Positions 40,401 through 50,145 of a DNA stretch of 64,000 bases are shown piece after piece (within the stretch, counting starts at the first letter, position 1; the number at the start of each line of letters is the position of its first letter). A model generated the notes under the pieces. The model saw only the letters and a list, made by a program, of their open reading frames with translations, was not told the origin of the DNA and did no database searches. Where the stretch lies: NCBI RefSeq assembly GCF_020085105.1, contig NC_058059.1, positions 22,588,042-22,652,041 on the forward strand, given 5' to 3'. Origin of the DNA: Siniperca chuatsi. Its lineage: Eukaryota > Chordata > Actinopteri > Centrarchiformes > Sinipercidae. Position numbers and translations under genes: made by a program.

Positions 40401-43400
40401 TTAAGACTATCTTGCCAGGCTAAACGGGATTCTTCTAGATTGGTGGAACACCATTTCCTTTCAAGTTTCCACAATGTTTGCTTTGATTTGCGGGTTATAC
40501 CATGGAGCTAACTTTCTTTGTTTTATTATCTTCTTTTTTTAGAGGGGCAACAGAGTCAAATGTCATTCAGTGAGCCTGCAGCACTATCAACAAGAAGATC
40601 AATTTGGGAGAGACTGAAATTAGCATAAGAGTCCTCTGTTATATCAGATATATCTGTCTGTTCCTCTGTTCTTATATACAGACAAAAGACAGATGTTCTT
40701 TTCTGACAGAGAAGTTCAGAATGATTCAATGTATTGGATGGAAATTACATACTTGAGTGGATATAAAGAAGGTTTAAAAACCGTCATCCCTTCATTTGGG
40801 GTCATGAGTTATTACCGATAATAAAAGACTTGCTGAACATTTATATATGAGTTTGAATGTTCTACCTGACTGAGGTTTTGATTTCACTGTGATTTTGCTC
40901 CTGTAGGTAGAGTAAGGTAAGTTAGGACGTAAAAACAGCCAGCCTCCAGAATGAAACCCTCACCTCTTGTCTCCTGTTTTCAGGTTCAGGGACTCCCTGG
41001 AGGCCAGTGTGGTCACCGTGGTCGCCATCTGCACTGACCACAGAGTCTCCACCTACCGTCTGCCGGCGCTCACCGAGCCTCCAACCCTGCTCAGACATCA
41101 GAGCAGACCCGGCTGGCCTGACAGAGACGGAGCTGCTGCACCAGAACGCAGAAAATCCAGAGCTGAGCCGGCAAAAGACAGCTGCAAATTAGAAGGTAGG
41201 GAAGTGTTATGTTTGTTTTAGCTGTCAAAGACATGCTTGACCTATCGCCTGTGTGTGTTCTCCAGAGGAGGAGATGCTGTGCCCCCCGGTGGCTCGTCCA
41301 GCAGGGATAAAGCTGGCAGATCGGCAGGTCGAGAGGCTCCGAAAGGCTGCAGAGAAAGCTGAGCAAGCTCGAGCCAAGATAGAGAAGAGGAAGCAGGAAT
41401 GGGCCCAACTGTGAGTGTCATGTCCAACAACATCCCCTCAGTTCTGTGGGCTCAAATTAGATTTACATGGCATTCTCCATTTTCTTTTATGGTCATGGTG
41501 TTTCCTGTATTTTTAAAAATCCATACAAAATTCTAGGGGCTAAAATGAGCCGATATTGGGTTGCTGGTGCAAAACTGTGATGGATTGTTGGTGTCTCAGT
41601 TACGCAGAGAAGCCAAACGAGAACTGCGAGGATCCACAGGAAGTGCAGGCCATCCGCGAAGCCAAAGAGAACATCGGAGACTTAAAACTGAAGTCAGCTA
41701 AAGACTTCACGGTGCCGAAACACCTGAGGATGAACGCTGAGAGGAAGAGAGCAGAGCTAATAGGCCTGGAGGAAAATGTACACACAAACACACAGACACC
41801 TACATATCCTAATACACGTCTTAGCTCATTTACAGCATGAACTTCTTCTAGTCCAGTCTATATATAAAAACATAAACGACTTAATGAGCTGGCTTAAACA
41901 AAGGCTCCTCAACAACATGAGGTAATGATTCTGGTTTGGATGGTCATGGATAAAGCAAAAATGTCAGTAACTCCCCAGTTCCAAGTCCTTAATTGAATAT
42001 TTTTAGATTCTAAACAGTTGGTCAGACAAAACAGGCAATTTGTTACAATTACTTGATTTATTGTGACAGTAATCAATCATTATTTTTAACAATTTTGATA
42101 ATTGATTAGTTATTTGGGTTATTTATTAAGCAAAAGTGCCAAACATTCTCTGGCTCCAGCTTCTCTAATTTGAGGATTTGCTGCATTCACTGCAAACTGA
42201 ATATCTTTTGGTTTTGGAATGTTGGTCGGAACAAAACAAGAAGAGAAACAAGAACAGATTCATTTAATGACTTCGTCCATCCCACCAGATGCGTGAGAAG
42301 CAGACTGAGATGAATGGGCGGATTGTGGCGTTGCGGGACTCCAAGGTTCGCCTGGTGTCTCAGTTGCGCTCTCAGGCTCAGCAGGTCCAGAAGGTCCAGC
42401 AGCGTCTGGCGGCCCATCTCTTCCGCTCTCCACCCACCCTGCCTGCCATACTACCGGAGGAAACCCCAGAGAAGAGGCTGCGGTACAGCCAGGCAACCCT
42501 GGAGCGATACCGGGTTCTGAGGGAACAGAGGTATAGGAGCCAGGTTTTTGCTTCATAAAAGCAAAAGCTTTTGTAGATAAAAATATTTTTGAAGAAGTAA
42601 TTAGGCTCTGCAAAATGTAAAAGCCTGGCATTCACAACCAAATTTATGATGAGGGAAGTCATTTTTCTAACATGATTGTATCAGAAATCAGAATCAGAAA
42701 TACTTTATTGATCCCCGAGGGGAAACTCTTTTGTAACAGCTGCTCACTATCACGTCAGTGCACGCAGGAATAGAAGTACTGAGCAAATCAGAATATAATA
42801 CACTATAATACAGGCAAAATAAATTAAGTACAAAGTGGATATAAGTATAAAATTAAAATAAGTGTAAAGTACAAAGTGGATTTACCGGTTGATGATGATG
42901 AAGTACGGTATAATAATACAATGTAATAATATAAGTAATAGTGCATGTACTGTCAAGTTAAGTGTAACTTATTAAGACGATTATGAGACATTATTGCACA
43001 GCAGTAATAGAAGTATGAATAAATATCAATAAAAGGATACTAAAGGACCCACCCCAGCCACAGCCTGTTCACCCTGCTGCCATCTGGAAAGAGATGCAGA
43101 AGTATCCGCTGTCGCACCACCAGACTACAGAGCAGCTTCTTCCCTCAGGCTGTGAGACTCCAAAATTCATCCTCAGAACTCCACCATATAAAATAGTTTT
43201 CATTTCTATGACTTATTATTTATTCACTGCTCTACTATGTATAATTTTTTGAATAGCATAAAGGGAACTACAAAACAAAATCTCATTATACAACCCTGTG
43301 TTGTAAAATTATCAATAAATCTATCTTGTATCTTGTATATGAATGCACCATTTTGGCAGACCTTTTAATCCATCCACATATTCAATTCATTTTCATGCAG

Positions 43401-46400
43401 GCTTTTGAAAAGAAGATGAAAACATAAAAACACAAAGTAGTCTTGAAAAAGCGATTTGGATGGGCCGCCCTAGACAAAGAGGGGGTGTTGCTCTGTCACT
43501 GAGCATCTGACTAGCTGACTAGCTGCGGTGTAGAACGGGTCCAGCTAAACCAGCACTTGCAGGGGTTTAAACTGGGTGCTAAACTGGACCTGATTGCTCT
43601 GTTAAAATGAGCACAGGTTCAGCTGAACTGCAGCTAAACTGGGTGTCTGAGCCTCCCAACGGAGGTGTGTCAGAGAACCTCAACATCATGTAACAGACTG
43701 GGAGCAGGCGTGTCTGATGGCTAACCAGCATGCACTGGGGCAATGGAATTATAATTGCTATCATCACTGTATATGTGTTGATGCACTGCTACTGGTGTTG
43801 TTGTGTTCTGCAAGGTTGTTCACATTTCCACAATGATGTACATTTAGTCATGTACCAGTGAATGCGATTACACCACAAGTGATGTTGTGTGCACGATTAT
43901 TGAGATTCTCACCCCTGACAGTCAACTGATGCCTTGAGGCAACATCATTTAGGTGATTTTTTTTTTTACAGGAGCCAGCAACCAAGTTCAGACTACAACC
44001 ACAGGTTTAAACCCGTCTTAAACCACAGAATCAATGACAGAGCAACGGCCCCAGAATGTTTTGATTAGTTGCTGATTGTATATTTTTAAAGGAATATATT
44101 TACTTTTTTTTATTTTCAAACAGGTTCCAGACCATGGAGCAGGAGGGAGGCACATGTTTATTGGAGCAGCTGGAGAAAGAGATGGAAGGAGAGGAGAAGA
44201 AAGAGGAGGAAGAAGAAGAGGAGGAGAGAGGAGAGGAAAGGACTCCGAGCCTGTCGGCTTCATCTGTAACCAGAGAAGAAGAAGAGACAGGAGTGGAAGA
44301 TGGAGCAGAGCTAAGCGAGCTGGAGGAGGAGCTCCAGACAGAGGAGGAGATCAGACTGCTGTACGAGCAGGACTCTCTCCTGGAGCAGGTCTGTTATTTT
44401 TTTCATTCACTGATGAATCTTTGATCAAATAAAAGGCAATTACATTAGATTAAATGTGTAATCATAAACAATGACGATGCATAACATTGTAATATAATCT
44501 GTGGATGTGATCAGATGGAGAGTTCGGTGCGTCAGTTTGACGCGGAGCTCCTGCTGCTGCGTCACCAGAAGCTGCGTCTGGACTGGCAGCTGAAGCTGGC
44601 CGACCTCCGTCAGCTGACGCTCTACCAGGAGCTGCTGCTCCTCAAGGAGTTCGAGAGGAGGGAGGACAGCCTGCAGGAGAAGCTCAACGGACGCATTAAC
44701 GAGGAGAACAGCATCACGGTGGGGGAGAGTTTACGTACCTATGGACTGGTTCATGTGGATGATCTTTTCATTAGATGTCCTTTAGCAATCTGTTTAAAGT
44801 GCTTTACGAGTTGTTGTTTTTTGTGTTTTAGCCCATAATTGCATACTTGCATACTGCAATACTGGTGACCATTCTCTAAAGTGTACCATAGTGTTTAAGA
44901 TATTTGTTTCCCTGCCTTCAGGCAGCCTTTGGTTTCGATTCCATTCTGTGCAGAATGAAAATCACCTTTTAGAAATTTCATGAGAATTTCAGTAGTGGAA
45001 AGTAACTAAGTACATTTACTCAGGTACTGTACTTAAGTACAATTCTGTGGTACTTTATTTGAGTATTTCCATTTTCTGCTACTTTATAATTGTACTCCAC
45101 TACATTTGTCTGACAGCAGTAGTTACTGGTTACTTTTCAGATTAAGATTTTAGATAACAGCATATGATAAATTTTGAAAATAGATCAAACCATTGGTTAC
45201 CAATCTTTTTGGCTTGTGACCCCTTACAGAAAAGCTGTGTCTACTTGGAGCCCCTTGTCACATTTCAGATGTCTATGAGTTGTTAGCAATTCCACCAAAG
45301 AGACATTTCCCCTCTAAACCTCTCAGATGATTTCATTTAAATAACTGTTTAAGGCCCAAAGACGTCACATTATCCAATATTTCACAAAAAAGCAAATATT
45401 AGAGAAAAGACCCAAAAATGTAAACAAATTTGTATAGCAGAACAGACAGAGCAGTTTTTGTTTCTTTCCTCTCCCATTAATCATCTTACAAACCCCCAGA
45501 TTTGTACTGAGACCCTTTGGAGGGGCCCGACCACCAAGTTGGGAATTACTGGACTAAACTACTTAACTGTACATATTACAGTTAAAATTAGCTCCACCTA
45601 AATGCTATGTACACACTGATCCATCAGTTTTAACAAACTAATAATATATTATATGATAATATATCAGTCACAGAGGACATTTTTCAAGAATAGTGCTTTT
45701 ACTTTTGATACTTTAAAGGTCCAGTGTGTAACATTTGTTTTCCGCGAGTTTCACGGCCACCGTAGTTTCTCCTACATGTTTGGAAGGGGCGGGTGAGGCG
45801 AGCGATATTCAAATGGTTGCAAACTGCAATTTCACCGCTAGATGTCACTAAATCCTACATACTGGACCTTTAAGTACATTTAGCTGATATTACGTCTGTA
45901 CTTAAGTAGGATTTTAAATGCAGGACTTCTACTTGTAATGGATTATTTTTACACTGTGTTATTGGTCATTTTTAATTCTAATAAACAGTTTTAGAGTGAA
46001 TCAAATTAAAATTAACACACACTGGTTGATTTTAAACTTGATTAACAGACCTGATAACAGACTGGGGCAATAAGGGCATATCTACACAGGAGGTGTTTCG
46101 GGCGCATTGTCCGTCTCACACACATCTGATGGAACAGTTTCAGCTGTTTACACAGACGGCTCACGTTTCACTCGTGCTATACACGCATAAACGCGACCTG
46201 AAGCGTATTTTTACATTTCAAGTCTCCTTTCTCCTGTTTTCCGTGTGTAACTACAGTGATTGTGTGTTGGGCTCTGAGCGCTGCCAAAACGCAGGTGACC
46301 TACACTCAGTACTGTGCCTGAACGCATCCTGTGTAGACACAGACGGAGCACTAAGGTTGCTGCTGTGTATACACGGTAACACTGTTTGTGTGGTAATGCA

Positions 46401-48174
46401 GGTGATTTCCTTCCTCAGATCACTGTTAATAGATTCTCGTGTACTTATTCGGTAGATCCTCCCCTCTCTTTCCTGACAGTGTAAGCTGGAGGAGTGTACT
46501 GAACAGCTGGAACTGAAGCGGGAAGACATAGCCAAGCTGCAGGAGAGAGAGAGGGCTTTGATGGCCGCCTTCCAGGCCTCGCTTGGTGAAGAGAACAAGT
46601 TTGAAGAGTTTCTGACTAAAGTCTTCAAGAAGAAGATCAAACGCGTTAAGAAGGAGCAGACGGGAAATGAAGGTGAGGAAAGAACGCAAGTGTAAAATGT
46701 AACAAGTGTGATTATGTGATGCTGTGTGTGTCAGTTTGTCCATGATCCAAATGTGTGTTTGTAGAAGAAGAGGAGGACAGTGATGAAGACTCTGATGAAG
46801 ACGATGACTGGGATGGTGATGATGATTATGACAGCGGCACAGAGGATGGAGGAGCTGCTCTGGACATCAATGTTTGCCCTCCAGGTCAGTATTGTGGTGG
46901 AAAAAGTTTTCAAATCCTTGACTTTTTCATAGTAAAGTGTGAACTTTTAATTCTTACCAGTGTTGCAGTCGGGTCTGACAGGATGTATCGAAGCATTTAA
47001 CCAGATTTAGCCTGTATTGATCTACGGTGTACTTGCCGTGAGGAAATATGAATTTGTGTTTGAATTTTGTCTATTTGTGCGCTAATTACCTGAATTTGGT
47101 AGGGCCTGATTGTGCTGCATCTTTTCTCAATCCTTGAACTGAAGTAGGTTCATCCATGCGTGAGTTCATCACCCTCTTAAGCTTGGGACAAACCTGAAGA
47201 CTAACTGAAACCTACAAAGACTGGACAACCGACATATAAAGATTGTTTCCAACAACTTTCACAGATTTTTTAGTCGTTGACAGTCAGGAAGGAGCATAAA
47301 CCTTTCTATTAAAAACTCTGGAGACACAAGGCTAATTAGACCCGATACAAAATGCAGTCAACCTGAACAGACCCAAATAATACAATACATGTCCTTTTTT
47401 GGCAATACATCTGGACCCTACCTGAGCTGAATAAACTGAATATAATTTGGACCTGGCCAGACTCAGGTACTTGAGCCGATCTCTTGTATAAGGAACCTGC
47501 TGCTACTATCAAACCAAAACAAACATCGCTGGAGAGTTTATTTGGAAGAGGGTGATAAAAAATGTACTGGATATCATACTGAGATGATACAAGAGCCACA
47601 CAAGTAGTTGTTGGGTTTAGAAATTAAATGAGAGAAACAATGTTCTGCATGTGTTTTTAGTCCACTGTCGTGAGTCTGTGCAAACACCAGACAACACACA
47701 TCTGTTCTAATGTCATCAAAAACGCAGCAGACTGTAGTTACAAATTTTGGATTTCTGTCTGGGGTGTCACTTTTGTGCCAGTGGTTCTCAAACTCTCTGG
47801 GTGCGTGGAACCATTGCACATGCACAGGGGAAAATGTGGAGCGGAACTAAAGTTGAATAAATCAGATTCATGGGAGAACAATAAACAAATAACAGTGGTC
47901 TGATGCTAGCTAGGCTATCAAGATTCAGTTTAAAGATTTATTCAGACAGAAATTAACAGACTATTGACAGGGAATAACAAAAAAAACAGGCGGCGCACAC
48001 CAAGCAAACACATCAGTCAAATCCAAAATATGACAAAGCCTATCATGCTCTTGAGTCAACGTTAATATCCTTCACAAAGTAACTAAAATGGAGCTATGCT
48101 TTTAGTTGCTTAGTTGTGGCAGGAACACACCACAAATGATGGCCCTTAACTTTAGCTTCAACTTTAAGTATGAA

Positions 48175-48224
<50 letters not shown>

Positions 48225-50084
48225 TCAGGCTGTGATCCAGAGTTGTTTGAGAACACACTGCAGCTTCGTGAGCGTCGGCTGGACCTGGAGGAACTGCTGG
48301 TGGAGGAGAAGAAGAGTGCTGAAGCTCTGAAGAAGGAGTGTGACACCCTCGTCAAGAAGGTCATACTCTGCGTTTCATCTTTCTGACATGTTTCTGTTAC
48401 CATGTGCTCTTTTTGTCACTCACATTTGTGTGTGTGCTCTGAAGGAGAAATCGGTGAAGAGCAGTCGGAAGGCAGCAGAGGACGACTTGGAGTTAGTCAA
48501 CAGGGAGAAACAGCAGAAAATGAACGAACTGGATGTGGTGGTTCCTCTCAGACTGAACCAGGTAAACAGCCAAAAGCTGTGGCAAAACCACTGAGTGAAG
48601 ACAAAACTAATTCAAGCTCTAGTCAATAGATTTTTTGGATTTTTTTTTTTGGTAACCTTGGAAGACGGTTAGCAGCGCAGTACGACCAAGTAAAATTGCA
48701 ACATCAAATAAATCAATATTTTGCTTGATGGTATTATTTTTCATGTCATCAGGAATGTTTAAAAGCTATTGTGCAGTGCTGTGCATTTTCTGTTACCAGC
48801 TGCCTTTCAGCGGTTATATTTCATTAGAGGTATTCCTGTGCGTTGGCTATTTTTCAGCTATTTTGCTTGTTTTGTCCAAGAAACAATCCAAAACCCGATG
48901 ATTTTTAGTTTAATATCATAGAGGACTAAGAAAATCAGCAAATATTCACATCTTAGCTATAACCAGTGAATTTATGGCATTTTTGTTTAAAAAATAACTT
49001 TTAATAACAATTAATTGATTACTAAAAAAATCTTCTGTCAATCTTTGTAGCTTTTTTTGTTTTTTCTTCAATTTGAACATGACATTATGGCAGTGCTATG
49101 CTTGGGAGTACACCGAAAATTATTGATCAGTGGAGTTTTTATTATTTTAGATTTAGATTTTGCCTGTAGTTATGCAAATAACAACATGACAATGAAAATG
49201 AAAATTAGAATAAAAATTTGAAGAAATTAAAATTTTTAATTTCATTAAATGTTTTTATTTTAATATTGGCAGCCCCGGACCTACATACAAATACTTTGCC
49301 TGTGCCTCTTGCAAAACCCTTTTGTAAAACACGGGCTTTAAGTTGATTTTGACTTTTTTTCCCCCTCATTTTATCATCTCATGCAATTCCTCTCTGTCCC
49401 TTTCGCTTCCTTCCACATTCTCCATTCCTCCACCAGATTGAATTTGTCACTAATGGCTCTGTGCCGTCTGACCTGAGCCCAGCGTTGGTGCTGGACAGGA
49501 CGGAGCTGAGCAGGCTTCAGGAGCGCATCAAGCAGTTGCAGGTGGAGAAGAGCCAGCAGAGAGATCTGTACTGTCAGGCCCGCCAGCAGCACATCAGGCT
49601 CATCCATGACCGCAAGGACATGGACAGCAAAATCCAGGGTAAGACCCACACAGTCCAACACCCGGGCCTAGAAGAGCTTTGAGCTCCATCCAGCTCAAAC
49701 TGAAACATCTGATGATGTGTAAGATACAACTTGTGTGTCTGTATGTGTGTTGGTGTAGTGCTAGAGAAGCAGTGCAACCAGCTGATGATGATGAAGTATG
49801 GGAGGCTGGTGGATCTGGAGGCTCTGCAGACGCTGTCGGGCAACAGGACGCTGGAGGAGCTACGGCAGGAAAAACTCCTCAGAGAAGCTGCGTACGCCAA
49901 GGAAATCAAACAGTGGGATGTACGCTGACCTGTGTGTGTGTGTGTGTGTATGTGTGTGTGTGTGCACTTTGGCAAGTGTGAGATGATCTGTATCTTTGCC
50001 TTGTTTTGTTCTGATCCTCTTTAAACTCAAAATGTCATTTTGAGTCAACTTAGACTGGAGTAAGTTTAGTGATCTTTTTCTGGA

Positions 50085-50145
<61 letters not shown>

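Noticed and set aside
38642-40474. The minus-strand frames as a host gene inside CFAP44
   Set aside because: They carry YADDTQLY and other reverse transcriptase blocks of an L2 LINE, broken by several shifts, and end in a known LINE-type tail.
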